Notes: generated from the sequence alone by a model not told the origin. Positions 52,085-64,000 are shown, numbered from the stretch's first letter. The stretch: 64,000 bases of DNA from Thereva unica (GCA_949987705.1 OX465283.1:50320953-50384952); one strand, 5' to 3'. A program made the numbers and translations.

Positions 52085-53790
52085 GATCTAATTCTGGACT
52101 GACTTGCAACCAAAGGAGTTCCTTTCGCCTAATTTACACTGCAACGTCCTGGAGAGTAGCGAAGGTGGCTTTCATTCCGAAAGGAATGAATTCGAGACCT
52201 ATATGTCTCACATCCTTTCGCCTCAAGATTCTAGAAAGACTTGTGGAAATTCATATTAAGCAAAGCATTGATAGAAAACTGCGAAAGGTAAATCGGTAGA
52301 CGGTGCTCTCCAGTCCCTAGTAGAGGTCATTGAAATATCCCTCGAATTCAGGCAGTTAACTCTGGCTGCTTTCTTAGATGTCGAAGGTGCCTTCAACAAT
52401 GCTGAATCTTCTGCGGTCACAAGGGCACTCCGGCGTCTGGGTGTTGTGCTTCAGGCCCTTTATTGGCCACCTGCTGAAGTGCAGGGTTATAAAATCTGGT
52501 CTGGGACTTTTGGAAGAAGTCAGACGGGTTGGAAGAGGCCCACCGCAAGGTGCGGTCCTATCGCCGCTTCTTTGGAATATAATAGTCAATGAAGTGCTGA
52601 TAACTCTAAGGGAGTCTGGGTGCATCACGGTGGTCTATGCTGATGATATTGTGCTGGTGGTGACCGGCACGTACATCTCAACAATAATAGATATAATTCA
52701 ACGAGCATTGGCTGCCACAAAGGGTCTAGGCGTTAACCCAGCCAAGACTAAATTAGTGCTCTTACAAGGAAATATAGACTCCCAATTTTCCTTCTTTAAG
52801 ACTCTGCAATGAAACACTGCAACGTAAGGAGTATGCGAAAATTCCGGGTCTCACATTTAGGAAACTAGCGTGGAGACCGAATCATCTAGAGAGGGCTAAT
52901 AAGGCCAGAACAGCTCTCTTATTTTGCCAGAGAATGATCGGATTCACTTGGGCCCTAAACCTCCACAGGTTGTATACAGCCGTAATCCAACCTATATCTA
53001 TGCCTGGCATATCGGTATAGTAGAATGCATTACAGAAGGTTTCGTATCGTAAGATAGTCGAAAGGCTCCAAAGAACAGCTGAGCTGTGTATTAGTGGTAC
53101 AATGAGAAGCACCTCAACAGCTGCGCTTGATGTCCTTTTGCAACTTATTTCTTTGGACATACATGCCGAGCAAATGGCAGCCTGGACGGCCGCCAGGACA
53201 AAGGTTTCTCTTGGATGGGCTCCATATTCTTATGGTCACTTATCCAACCTCAGGAGGTTCGCCACCGCTGCGGACAACCTAGATTACACTACACCTACGT
53301 GGACCTTGGAGAAAGGTTTCAATACCATCATTCCGGCCAGATATGACTGGACAGATATGGTTATCCTAACTGGGTGATTATGTATCTATACAGATGGCTC
53401 AAAAATTGGGAACAGCGTAGGTTTTGCTATCTTTTCCGATGCATTGAATATAGATACATACCTTTCTTCGTCTACCTGACCACTGCGTCTTCCAGGCGGG
53501 AGTCACCGATCTGGGAGGCTATCGAATGACTGAAGGTAAATAATATATCTCATAAGAATATATGTATTCTATCGGATAGCCACGCGGCTCTCAAAGCTCT
53601 TAATTCTGCCGTCACAACATCTACGAGGTCTCTGTGTAAGACTGTCAGTCAGTTTGCTATAACCCTGTGTTGATTTCCTGGACACAGGGGAATTAAGGGA
53701 GATTGTAGGGCAGATGAGCTTGCTAGACAGGAAGTGGAAAAGGCACCCTACTTAACTCAGATGGTGAGAGTGGGGGCTTGTAAAGACAAA
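52085..53790 (+). pseudogene. LOA-type element, reverse transcriptase and RNase H (decayed, second part)
   Basis: Continues the element broken at about 48.9 kb. It reads WRVAKVAFIPKGMNSRPICLTSFRLKILERLVE, then LAAFLDVEGAFNNA, then after shifts LSPLLWNIIVNEVLI and VVYADDIVLVVTG, then the thumb, then IYTDGSKIGNSVGFAIFSD, LSDSHAALKALNS, LCWIPGHRGIKGDCRADELARQEVE. Frame changes near 52240-52390, 52560, 52810 and within RNase H. Its RNase H matches the minus-strand fragment at 24.2-24.39 kb, so the two are one family. Confidence 0.82.
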
Positions 53791-53799
53791 AGTAATCCG

Positions 53800-55408
53800 C
53801 TATTTTTTGTTGGTCTCCCTTTTGAATTTGAACTGACTCCACAGAGGTAATTCTATTCTACTTATCATACTCCTTCATGGGTATCAACATATCGCCTTCC
53901 TCTGCTCGCCACCGCCGCCACACCGTCGGTACTGTACTAGAAAAACTTGTGATATTTGAGTAACTCAGCCAATTTTATTATGAAGGGAAATTTCGGGCAA
54001 CAATGATTGCAAACTCTAGGAGGATAAAATACTGTAAAACCCCCGAAATAGTATCAGAACTATTAAGCCATCTGCGGACAAAATATTTAAATTAAAGAAA
54101 ATATAGCCCTCATTTCAGAACTTTTAAAACTTACTTTGGGCCGCGGTTAGAGAAGTTAAAAAAGCATGGAAAGCTTTGTAGGACCACCTAGGCCAACAGT
54201 GCTTTATCTCTCATTTTATCCTTTGTCTGCCCGGTCTCCCGTTGCTAACTTCACATTTGTCCTACTATGCAATTGCAACAAAATTGTTTTTCACATTACT
54301 ACACAATATTAAAATGCATTATATGTCTGAACGCTCACTAAGCAGTCACGCAAAAATTACGAGTTGTAGTGTACTTGGATTCAATCTTCTCAATTTAAAA
54401 ATTTTTGTAAATGTATTCTAAAATTCCGATGTCACTACTTAAGTCCTTGCCCTTTATTTCGTCTCGACGAGTGTTATCACTGGCAATGTTATTAAGGTTT
54501 ATCTGCCTGTGCCCATCAATGTAAGCCTTTATAAACGAGAATATTATTTTCACATACAAAAGAGCATCCTACAGATGGTACGACCTCACTGTACGACTAC
54601 GTTTATGAATACTATCTTAATGGTCAAACCTATTAAAGCATGACATGAGCACACATATACTTTTGCTGCTGAACCTAACTTCATTAAAAGATAATCGCTT
54701 TTTTCTACTTCATTTATTTAAAACATCGTCATTAAGTTGATGTCATTTTTTTTTAAAGGCATTTAAAAAAATGTGTAGTCATTGGTGTAGGGTAGACAGA
54801 CTAAGCTCCGCAAAAATTAAACACCGGAATAACGTACTCAAGTTGGATATTTACCTTTGGCTATAAAGCAAAACCAAATTTCGAAAAGGTCTGACCGAGG
54901 CCGGTGGGCAGTTAAATAAGTCTAATGACCCATAAGTGGTTTGGGCCAACTGTTTTCTGGTCTGGCTGGAGAGTTACCAGAAGAAACTTTTTTAAAGTGG
55001 CATGTCAAGGATAGCTGGGCATAACCCTTCTGATGTCCTTTTTAATTAAGATTCATTTTTAAGGTTACGCACATAAGTAGGTTGAATCCTTAAGTGATGG
55101 TCTTGTGTTTTGGGGCTTGCTTCTGCCACAACATAAAATATTTAGCATTAGGTTAATTTGATTTTCTATTTTTAGGGGGTTTCGAAGAAGCTTGCTTATT
55201 AACCAATGTGAAGGATTAGGTAGATGCTAGTCTAGGGTGGTTGACTAATCACTGCATGTATGGACATTGCCTTGGGGGAATTAGTGGCGTTGTAGGTAAA
55301 TGTATGAACACTCCGTCAAACAATGCTCTTTCCCCGAGGGCATTGTAGGAAATAAAGCATTTTCAGGCAGTGTGAAATGCTTAACGATAGAGCAACTACA
55401 TATGAGTG
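53800..55408. other. no gene recognised
   Basis: AT-rich sequence without recognisable coding similarity or clear repeat ends. Confidence 0.55.
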
Positions 55409-55878
55409 TTAGGTCAGGTTTACATTGGAAATTTATTCGGCGAACTTCTCCATATTCGTGGAGTGTAAACGTTTTCTCGATTTATCAAGGTAGATTTTTT
55501 TATGTACGGCGAATAAAATTCTCTATTTAGTGTAAACAGCAAACTGAAGTTCTTCGGCAGAATTTTTGAACTTCTAGAGTTGAGATATTCAGGTTGCTAA
55601 GTTCTGGAATCAAAATATTCTCTCTGATAAATCCATTTTAGAAGTGTCAGTATGTAAACCTCACATTTGTTTAATAGATATTGAGAAGTTCTGGCTGATC
55701 TAGTTACCCGTAATAAATTCGGTTTTCTAATAAAATGGGTATGTATTAAAGATTTTATGATTGTATTGAGCTCAAGGAGAATAAATTTCATGAGTAGAAT
55801 AAATTCAATTGAACAAAGAAGTTCGGCGTTAATCGAGTAATTGTACGTTGTGTTTTATTTGTGTTTTTGAACATAATA

Positions 55879-57605
55879 GCAAAAAGAGAGTGGAAGAAAA
55901 AGGAAGTGCAGGAGTTAATTGAAGGTTTTGAACAATTACCTCAACTTTGGGACGTAACCCATAATGATTACCACAATAGAATAAAAAAAAGCGATGCTTT
56001 CTTGTTGTTGGCAAACTTATTTAATACGACCAAGGATGAGGTAATACGAAAGATTCACAACTTAAAAAACCAATTCAACAACGAAACACGAAAAATACAA
56101 TTAAAAAAATCTGGGCAAGGTGCAAATGAAAAGTATGCATCAAAGTAGCCTTATTTGCAATCATTAATGTTTTTAAGCCCCACTGTGAAATGTAGACCTT
56201 CAATCGGAAATGTGGTAAGTACACTACATATTTGAATTTGAAAATATTTTTATTTTAAAGTTATACAAAAATCAATTAAATAAATTTATACTGCCAAGGC
56301 ACTTCACCTTCGGGCGATAAAAAATAGTTTTCAAATTCTTCTCGGATATCTTTCGAGTCCGTACAAGAGTTATTACTGCACTGCTTTGGAAATTGCAACA
56401 AATTACTCTCTGGCATTCCTCCATTATTACTCCAATTTCCCGCGATTATTTTACCTAATTCGGTATCTTCTCTATCAAAAGTTCCCTCTGGAACATACGT
56501 TTGTCTTGAATCTCTTTTTTCCATTAAATAGTTGTGAATATAACAAATTGCTAACACAACTTTATCAACTGTCTCTATTTTTAAATTGATTGGTCTTCTT
56601 AGTATCCTGAAAACAGTGGCTAAAAGGCCGAAAACGCTTTCAACCATCCTTCTGGCCCTGGAGAGTCTATAATTAAATATTCTTCTTGATCCTTGAGAAT
56701 GATACGGAAAAGGCTTCATAACTTCTTCTCGAAGGGGAAAAGCATCATCAGCTACAATCACTGAAGGTGTTGCTTTCGTCCTGCCTGGTAATGGTTTACG
56801 ATGCTGTTTCCTTAATTCATTTGCGAGAAACGATGATAAACCAGAAGATTTAAAAACTCCGCCGTCGGATATTCGACCATTACACCCTGTTGACACTAAT
56901 ATAAATTTATATTGCGCGTCCACTAAAGCCATTAAAACAGTGCTGTGGTTTCCTTTATAATTGAAATACAAACTTCCTGATTTTGGCGGTGCTTGAATAA
57001 TAATGTGTTTGCCATCTAAAGCTCCTCTGCATCGCGGAAAATTCCATCGTTTTTTCAAATTCTCTCTCTATCTTATTCCATACTTCCTCTGAATTTGGTA
57101 CCTGTAAGTTAAAAATTAAATTAGTACACAATATATTTTCTTTTCACAGGAGACAACAGAAAATTTAGTAGAAGCGTCTTCTGAGACGACAAATCTATCG
57201 GAGCATTCGAGAAACATCAAACAAATTCCATCATCGACGAAAAAGAGAATTTCTCGACAAGAAGACGATGATGAATTATATCAAAGAGCTATTAAAACCC
57301 TTAAAAGGGAAGATGATGATTATGATGTTTTTGGGACTTATGTAGCAGCTGAACTAAGAAGTTTGAAAAAAGATAATCTAGTTCGCATGCTAAAGAGAAA
57401 AATTCAAATGGATATTGTTGATGTTAGTGCAATGGCAGATGATTTAGAAGAATCCAATCCCAACTCGAATACACTAATTGTATATTCGAATGCTGCTACA
57501 CCAGTTGCACTTGGTGAGCAGGATAGCCTTAGCCACACAGCCTGGAATTTGATTTCAAATGAAGAAAATATATCGATTAATACTGACGCTTGCTTGCGAT
57601 GGTAA
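55879..57605 (+). pseudogene. Harbinger accessory MADF-domain protein gene (two exons, nonsense mutation)
   Basis: Exon 1 (about 55879-56214) encodes a MADF domain: REWKKKEVQELIEGFEQLPQLWD, then NTTKDEVIRKIHNLKNQF, then KSGQGANEKYASK. A TAG at 56146-56148 stands where MADF proteins usually have Trp. The frame then stays open (PYLQSLMFLSPT) to a GTGGTAAGT donor at 56214/56215. Exon 2 (57150-57605), after a TTTTCACAG acceptor, joins in phase. It encodes an acidic/Ser linker and a helix YDVFGTYVAAELRSL-KDNLVRMLKRKIQ resembling BESS-type tails, ending at TAA 57603. No ATG is in frame upstream; an ATA at about 55876 sits where a start would suit. In Harbinger elements this protein binds the ends and brings the transposase to DNA. 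Exon 2 lies wholly inside an intron of the transposase gene. Confidence 0.8.
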
Positions 57606-58254
57606 AATATATGAAGCATAATAAAGTTAATTTTACTTACCGCAAAATATTCTCTTAGGCAATCAATCAAAGCTTGAGAAATTTCAGAAATAATAATAGG
57701 TACTTATTGTGCTTTTGTGCACACGGAAGTGAACGCTCAGGCTAGTGTAGCTGTCGCCTGCAATTATTTTGTTTATTTTTATGAATCAAAAGGTTTAGTT
57801 TTTATTTTCAAATACTTTCAATATATTTCTTTTTTCATTTCGATATTTTTTGAATAAAATGTTAATTTTTTAATAAAATTAGTTTTAATTTGTTTACACA
57901 TACTAAATATAACGTAATGAAAAAATAAACGTACCTGATGCAAAGTACCGCAATGTTATTGCAAGACGTTCCTGAATAGAAATTGCTTTTCTGAAATTGG
58001 TATCTGTTTTCCTTATGACACTTCCAACCTTGTTGCTCAATTCTTCAAAATCTGCAGGGGACATCCTCAAAAAATTCCGCATTTGCATGGGGTCCTCAAT
58101 TCGAAGTTCATTCATTATTTGGTTGAAAGCACCACTGGCATTCCTTTTTAAGAACCATTCATGGGACCATAATGAACGTTTTTTTTTCTTTAAGCTTCTT
58201 TTTATGTAAAATTATATATGCAGCTGCAATTTTTTTCTTTAAGGCTAGCGTCAT
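56276..58254 (-). pseudogene. PIF/Harbinger DDE transposase gene (three exons, small indels)
   Basis: Minus strand. Exon 1 from ATG 58254 to 57935 (RSLWSHEWFLKRNASG, LRMSPADFEELSNKV, ISIQERLAITLRYFASG), donor GTACG. Exon 2, 57757-57641 (DSYTSLSVHFRVHKSTIST, then EISQALIDCLREYFA), acceptor TTGCAG, donor GTAAGT. Exon 3, 57101-56276 (PNSEEVWNKIEREFE, then RWNFPRCRGALDGKHI, LMALVDAQYKF, ISDGGVFKSS, VIVADDAFPL, YNYRLSRARRMVESVFGLL-type block), with the three acidic catalytic residues of DDE_Tnp_4 visible (DGKH, DDAF, E in RRMVE). Frame breaks: an A9 run near 58172-58181, an extra T near 57700 and an A6 run near 57051-57056. All are one-base changes, two of them in homopolymers, so sequencing error is possible. 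Exon 3 lies inside the MADF gene's intron. Confidence 0.88.
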
Positions 58255-58620
58255 ATTTTCACGAACAATTGTTTAAAACTGATATTAGTTCTCAAACACA
58301 TACACAATAAATTTGAATTTCAATGTAAACAGATTATTTATATATCAACCGAATTTATTCTTGTCACCAACAAAATTTATTCTTCTTGATATTTTTCAAC
58401 TCAATGTAAACGAAATACTAATATCTTTTAAGTTCACTGCACGAATGTAAACACTAGGCGAACTTATTCGGCAGAACTTCCTTTACCCGAATACATATGA
58501 TTTATTCTAGGAGGAATAAATAAGTGAAATTTGTGTCTCAGTGTAAACTCGCGTGCAATTTATAAATATTCCTTGAAGAACTTATTCGGCGAATAAATTA
58601 TCAATGTAAACAAGGCCTTA

Positions 58621-60340
58621 GGGGTAGAACGGTGCTGGGTGCAAAACTTCAATCATTTTTACCTCGGGTTTTTGTTATTATCATGATATACAGTTTACAC
58701 TGTCGAAGTAGACTTCTATAGTATTGATTTTAACGTCCTAAAACGTAGTTTGAACAATGCACAATGTGCCGTCGGCGTTATGCTATTTTTGATTGTTGTG
58801 ACATGGATTTCATAGTTTCTCCGGAAAAAAGTTTATTTTCAAATATTTACATATATAGCTGCTGGGCGTTATATTCACAATGAAAACCATAGTCATTCCT
58901 GGTTACAGTTAACCAAATGGTAATTTTAAGTTTTTCATATACCAAAATGGGGATTCTGGAAATGACATTTTTGACTATTTCATCATTCTCAAACCGCAAG
59001 GATGGGCATGTTGCGATGTAATTTCCTAGAGGCCATTCTGATAACGATCTAAATGACTGTGGCTTAGATTGACATCCTACAAAAAACCATGCAGCTCAGC
59101 TCACTATGTCCCTATATGAGACCAAAATTGCTGAGTTGCGTACAAGGGTGTCGCCAGCCAATGGGCCAGAGGGGCAAGATTGTTGGGAGAGATATGAATG
59201 TGAACAATGCACCAGGTGTAATTTAGCAGTGGTCTCCAAAGTCGGCTACGCGTACCCCGAAGTACATTTTTCTCCCACATCTGGATCGACACGACCAATC
59301 CATATTATTATTAGGTTTATAAAATTCTATGGAAAGATGATCGTCTGTGTCAATGCTGTCTTTCTGTCGGGGCTGGACGTAATTACAAAACCCTTCGCAC
59401 GAAGTTCGAAGTTACAAGAATTGTGCCCGAGTACTCCTTGTTTTTTTGGTATGACCGTAAAATCTCTGCTGCACTTGAAGGTAAACTTTCAGTGAATATT
59501 TTCACTGGGGAGCAACTTCGGGGGTTAGTGGGTAATGGTCGTTTTACTTTTGTACGATTAAGATACATATTGCCTGTTCAGGCTAATCTCATGTCCTTTT
59601 CCCTACAAAGCCATGAGAAGCACGTTTCCTCCTTTAGGACTTTCAGAAGTTTCAGTTTCGACTGATTAAAGAAAGCAGAAGTGGTGTCACAGTTACTTAT
59701 GCCGCGTAGGAGCATTATATGATCTGAAAGGATTTTACCCAGCAGGAAGATGGAGATTCTAAACGGTTTGAGCCACTTTTAATTTTTCTCGTTTCAAAAA
59801 GAAGAAGACATTCTTTATATCATGGCTGCACAGGCCAATCAAAATTACCAAGAGCTCAAAATCTGTCCCTTCCAATGTCACATATTTGACTAGGCCAAGA
59901 TCTGTGGTGATAATTAGGATAACATCGTCCTCCACAGCTTCTTGTGAATCAATTTTTTCCTGGCCGAGGCACTACACCTGGTGATTATGCCACTTTTAGC
60001 ATTATAATCATATAGGTGACTTTCATTGACAAGTGTGCTACATACATATATTATTATTGAACCTCAGCTGTTTATGATAAACAAGCTCTAATTTCCGCAT
60101 TGTGATGGGTCATATTGGCACAACAATAGACATCAGCCGGCTGTTGTTTTTAGAGCTTGCTAGGAAACCAAAATCGCCTCACGTAATTAATGGTCGACCC
60201 CCCTTAGACAATAAACTTGCAATATCGCACGGTATTGGTGTAGAAGAAAGGCAATTATCAGAGTCCATTGTGGGGTGTGTAACGCAGTTGTGTCCACTTA
60301 TCCGTAAACGGACGCAGCCATGGATCTCGGATAGCGATAA
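58621..60340. other. no gene recognised
   Basis: No similarity found. A plus-strand open frame at 59423-59665 is the longest plausible one and matches nothing I know. Confidence 0.5.
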
Positions 60341-60349
60341 TTTCGAGCA

Positions 60350-62060
60350 ATAATGTCGGTTGATCAACGAAGTTCGACAGAAAATCGGAACGGGAAGCGT
60401 ACTGGAATAACGTTGCGGCCGACATGGAGGAAGCGTCGTCGAGGCACGAGTACTGGACGCTGTACCAGAAAATCTGGCGGTTAGACGGCAAAACAACATC
60501 AACAAACGACAACATCAAAAAATGGGATGGAACTTTCGTGACTTCTCCTCATGGGCGGCTGCAGTGGTGGAGGGAATTCTTCCACTAGCTGTATAACCAC
60601 GATCCGCCACAAGGTCCAGCACCCGAACCGCCGATTATCGAACAGCCGAAGAACCAGTTTCTCGATACCGAACCTACAATTGTCGAGCTGAAGACGGCAA
60701 GAAAATCGTTGAAAAATGGAAAGGCGCCGGGAATAGATCAAGTAAGAGATGATCAAGCCGGAGGTGATGTCTTATCACAACAACTCCACGTCCTTGTAAC
60801 ACACATATGGCATTCGGATCGTGTCCCGTCGACTTGGAAGAAAGCGACCGTTGTGCCAATTTTGAAGAAAGGGACAGCGGGAACTGCAAGAATTATCGCG
60901 GAATAAGCCTCCTTTCGATCGTCAGCAAAGTATTTACGAAAATCATACAATCGAGGCAAGCGGGATTTAGACCACATCGAGGATGCATTGGATCAAATAT
61001 TCGTTTTCCGTCATCTAATAGAAGAAAAAAAATCGTTGCGGTAAACGAACTGTCATCGATTTAATCAATTTCAAATCCACTTTCGACTGCATCGATTGGA
61101 ACAGCATTTGGAGAGCCTTGGATACCGAACACAAAAAAAAAATCAACCAATTTCTCCAAGCAAAGTACGATTGAAATGGGTGTCCGCCAAAAAGACGTCA
61201 CCGCGCAACTTCTCTTGAACGTTGTGATCGACGCGATTATGCGTGAAGCATTGGATGGACGACGCGGAGTTCCATACGACGACAACTGCTTCGTACTTGA
61301 TGTTCGCCGACGATAGTACCGTCTTCACCGACCCGGATGCCGAAGCAACGGAGATCTTATACGACATTTCCTGCATCACACGGTCAATGCGGAAAAGCTC
61401 AAAGTGCTCACAATGGACGGGTCGAAAGCCAGTGCTCACCTTGATGGAACGCAAATCGAACAGGTTCCGATGTTCAAATATTTGGGATCATTGGTTGAAG
61501 AAATGAAAGTGGCATCGACAGCCGACGTTCACAGCCGTCCAGGAACAAGCAATATTCGCCTCGCTCAAGTGGTGAATATGGAAACGAACAAATATTACCA
61601 TCAAAACGAAAGTGCGCCTTTACCGAACATTGATCCTTCCTATTCTTCTTTATGGATCTGAAACGTGGACACTGCTCAAACCGGACATTAACAAGCTCGA
61701 GGTCTCCTAAATGCGATGCTTGAGGCAGATTCTCGGTGTCTCACTCCACGATCGCCTTCGAAACTAGGCAGTTAGACAAAGATGCGATCAACCTACACTG
61801 ATCGAAGAAGAAATACAAAAACATGGACTACGGTGGTTTGAACATGTTTGTCGAATGGATAATAAACGCTTGAGACGTTAAGTTCTCTGGTGAGACCGTC
61901 CGGCAGACTGGAGAATTTAGCGATCGGCACCGAAGAAAATCTGGCTAAAGAATATTGAGGGCGCCTTAAAGAATCAACGATTATCAGTTATCGCTGCTCG
62001 CCAAAAATCGTCGAGAATGGAACGTCGGGGACGCCCGGCTTGGACCGCCAGCTAACGATC
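60350..62060 (+). pseudogene. RTE-like reverse transcriptase relic, second family
   Basis: Frame changes throughout. It reads KNGKAPGIDQV, then WKKATVVPILKKG, NYRGISLLSIVSKVFTKII, RQAGFRPHRGC, a broken palm with DCIDWNSIW, VRQKDV-AQLLLNVVIDAIM, MFADDSTVF (the catalytic box with F for Y), LTMDGSKASAHLDGTQIEQVPMFKYLGSL, then a thumb and a frame-broken end. The closest layout in the window is the RTE copy at 49-52 kb, but residues differ widely, so this is another RTE-group family. No ends detected. Confidence 0.7.
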
Positions 62061-62149
62061 AAAAGAGGTCGAAAAAGAGAAACTAATTCAACTACTAGTC
62101 AGCGAATCATGAACGTCGCAAAATGAACATATTTCTCCCTACTACCAGT

Positions 62150-62335
62150 AATGAAGTCAAGAGACATCGATAGAAAGACCAAAATAAGAGTCTTCAAAAC
62201 GATTATACGTAAAGTAGCTACGTATGGATGTGAAGCTTCACTTCAGAAATCCACAGACAAGATGGAAATGCCTGGAAGAAGAAGTTGATTAACGCCAAGG
62301 CTCGAATTGGGCTGTAGGGCCATCGAAGAAGAAGA
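62150..62335 (+). pseudogene. reverse transcriptase C-terminal fragment with (GAA)n tail
   Basis: Reads EVKSRDIDRKTKIRVFKTIIRKVATYGCEASLQKSTDK, a conserved thumb segment of RTE/CR1-group elements (a KIR-Y-T-IIRPV-TYG-E-W pattern). It then jumps to the 3' end GCTGTAGGGCCATCGAAGAAGAAG, which resembles an RTE 3' terminus with triplet tail. An internal deletion joins the two. Confidence 0.55.
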
Positions 62336-64000
62336 TTAAATTTTATCACTTTTAGCTTCTGATTCAAGCCGAATTTTACCCGCTCTTGCTTGAAGGTCGT
62401 TTATAAATAAAACAACTCGACTGTGACTGTTTTTCACAGTTTGTATTTACGATCCGCATTTCAGAATAAGAAATGAACAAGAAGGCATCTTTCTGACCAA
62501 TCCTTTAAAGGACCAAATTCGACGAAGGAATAGAATAGGTTTGCCATACCTTTTGACACGACAAGGGCCCATGAACATTTCGCGTGATGAAGTTTGTTCG
62601 AAACAGCAGTTCTAATGAAAAGGTACTTTTGAGTGGAATATTGATTTACATTCTTACTTTTATTAGTGCCTTATGCTCATGTCCTAGTTACATCCAATCT
62701 CCTTTCTTCATAAGACCTGTTTGTACGGTTCGCTTCCTCATAAGCTTTATGGGTGAAACCGGAAGACGGGATGAAGATAGGTACAATCCACTTTTCTCCT
62801 TATCTACAAATCTCTTGAGGAACGTTCCTAGGAGCGAACCGTTTATACAAGCCCATACTATAAACTTTCAGCCCTTTGATATGTACTAATGAGTCACGCA
62901 ACACAGGCTACCATAAAAATATTAAATTGCTTGAATCGAAGCTTGAATTTCGCATTTTCAATCTATTTACTTATCTTCCAAGAAAAACTAATAGAAACCT
63001 CTGAAAAAATATTTGCCAAAACTTGCGTAACGTACACAAAAAAAAAAACATCCGAGAAAAATCATCGTCAATATGTGAATAAGAAAAAGGACGCTTCCAA
63101 GGAGTATCCTTTCCTCCGGTAAAAGTCATGCCGATGTTGAATTTTCCCTCGTCGTATTTCGTTTGAGGGGGTTTTAGCATCAGACAAAAACAAATCCCGC
63201 TGCGATTCACTGACTAAAGGATTCTTCTATTCCTCTTACGTTATAAAGGAGACGTTTGCCTTACATGTGTCAACATATGGAAAAATTGTGTAAACAACAC
63301 AGGGTGGAGGTGGAAAGAGCGCTCCTTTTGTGACACTCCCTATCGGAGTACCTGTCGCAACACAGATTGAATCTTTATTGCTGTTTTATTGAGTAACCAA
63401 AAGCCTATTTAAGAAGTTGTTTCTCAGGTAAAATTGATTTCATATATACAACGAATTCATTACAAATAAGTTATTTATGAAGATAGTAAATATTGTGATT
63501 AGTCACGGTCACGATAGTTCGAGATTAGCTTAATTAAATATCAACATTGAGTTAGGTGACAGTTTTCAGGTTGAAATTGCCGACCCAAATATCCAGCTGT
63601 CTCGAGGCTAAGTTCGGCACCCTTGGCCTTATTTACTATTGATACTTCAGGACTGTTCGTGGGTAAAGAATTGGTCGATTTCTGGCTGGTTTATCTAAAT
63701 ACTTGACTGCATTTGTGACACCAATTACATATTAAATGTTTGCGACAGAAATGAAAATATTTTTGACAACCATTAGAATGAAGATTTTTTAAATCATTTT
63801 GAAATTTGCACCATCACGGTCCAAATTATCCGTCACAACGATTGTAAAACGATACAACTGATAAAAATCAGCATAAACTAAAAATTTAAACACAAGTGCG
63901 AAAGAAGTAAACTAGTGATGCTAGAAAAAAAATGTGCTAAAAAGGTACCAAAAAGTTTTATTTCTATTTGTGAATAATTGGTGGATTCATAAATCAATAA
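62336..64000. other. no gene recognised
   Basis: The longest plus-strand frame (62584-62889, 101 codons) has one hydrophobic segment and no known similarity. An overlapping minus-strand frame at 62971-63210 is also unassigned. No repeat ends or structural RNA seen. Confidence 0.5.

Larger units (their letters stand above)
55412..58617. mobile_element. complete PIF/Harbinger transposon (3206 bp, TTA duplication)
   Basis: Terminal inverted repeats of about 33 bp: the left end GGTCAGGTTTACATTGG, the right-end complement GGCCTTGTTTACATTGA, both continuing AATTTATTCG-CGAA. TTA flanks both sides (55409-55411, 58618-58620). Variants of TTATTCGGCGAA/GAACTT recur in both subterminal regions (about 55430-55580 and 58450-58605), likely transposase-binding repeats. 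Inside are two genes on opposite strands, a MADF-domain gene and a DDE transposase, the standard two-protein Harbinger set. Both carry lesions, so this copy is probably not autonomous as read. Confidence 0.95.

Noticed and set aside
62584..62889. small membrane protein gene
   Set aside because: One hydrophobic stretch, no similarity, no splice or promoter signal; chance open frame in AT-rich DNA is as likely.

Overview
The window looks like insect nuclear DNA, most likely from a fly (Diptera). The evidence is an AT-rich background, intron-containing transposase genes, and a repeat set (LOA, jockey/CR1, RTE, BEL/Pao, gypsy, PIF/Harbinger, Kolobok, Transib) that is typical of insects. I found no convincing single-copy host gene, tRNA/rRNA gene or CRISPR array. 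Essentially everything recognisable is mobile DNA. The species is not determinable from the sequence alone.

Layout. 1-2661: the end of a gypsy-type gag and a long pol (protease, reverse transcriptase, RNase H) that stops before any integrase. 3.5-7.1 kb: decayed LOA and RTE pieces. 8.86-19.1 kb: a nested stack. A jockey/CR1-like reverse transcriptase pseudogene is split by a 327-bp MITE (TAA duplication) and by an 8.2-kb TTAA-flanked Kolobok-type DNA transposon. That transposon's transposase gene was itself hit by a 5.04-kb LOA-clade retrotransposon with two uninterrupted ORFs and a 13-14 bp target duplication. 19.16-20.46 kb: a second TTAA-flanked element. 20.95-22.35 kb: a deleted Transib transposon with RAG1-like transposase remnant, CACAGTG termini and a 5-bp CGGCG duplication. 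22.7-34.2 kb: broken non-LTR elements on both strands, a 477-bp MITE, a (AATTTTT)n array of about 560 bp, an RTE copy, and a 5'-truncated LOA copy with a 12-bp duplication that sits inside an old BEL pol remnant.

37.32-46.10 kb holds a complete BEL/Pao element on the minus strand: GTAGG duplication, matching LTRs, tRNA-Trp primer binding site, polypurine tract, and one uninterrupted 2541-codon frame that joins gag, pol and an envelope-like domain. Its 5' LTR has a 36-T tract where the 3' LTR has 178 other bases. 46.4-53.8 kb: a 373-bp MITE, then a decayed LOA-type element interrupted by an RTE copy. 55.41-58.62 kb: a complete 3206-bp PIF/Harbinger element with TTA duplication. Its two genes, a MADF-domain gene (+) and a DDE transposase gene (-), are interlocked: each has an exon lying inside an intron of the other. 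60.3-62.3 kb: two more RTE-like remnants. The rest carries no recognisable signal.

Most copies are dead (frameshifts, stops, truncations). The LOA element at 12.9-17.9 kb and the BEL element at 37.3-46.1 kb are the ones whose coding capacity looks intact and whose flanks are clean, so they are the youngest insertions seen here.
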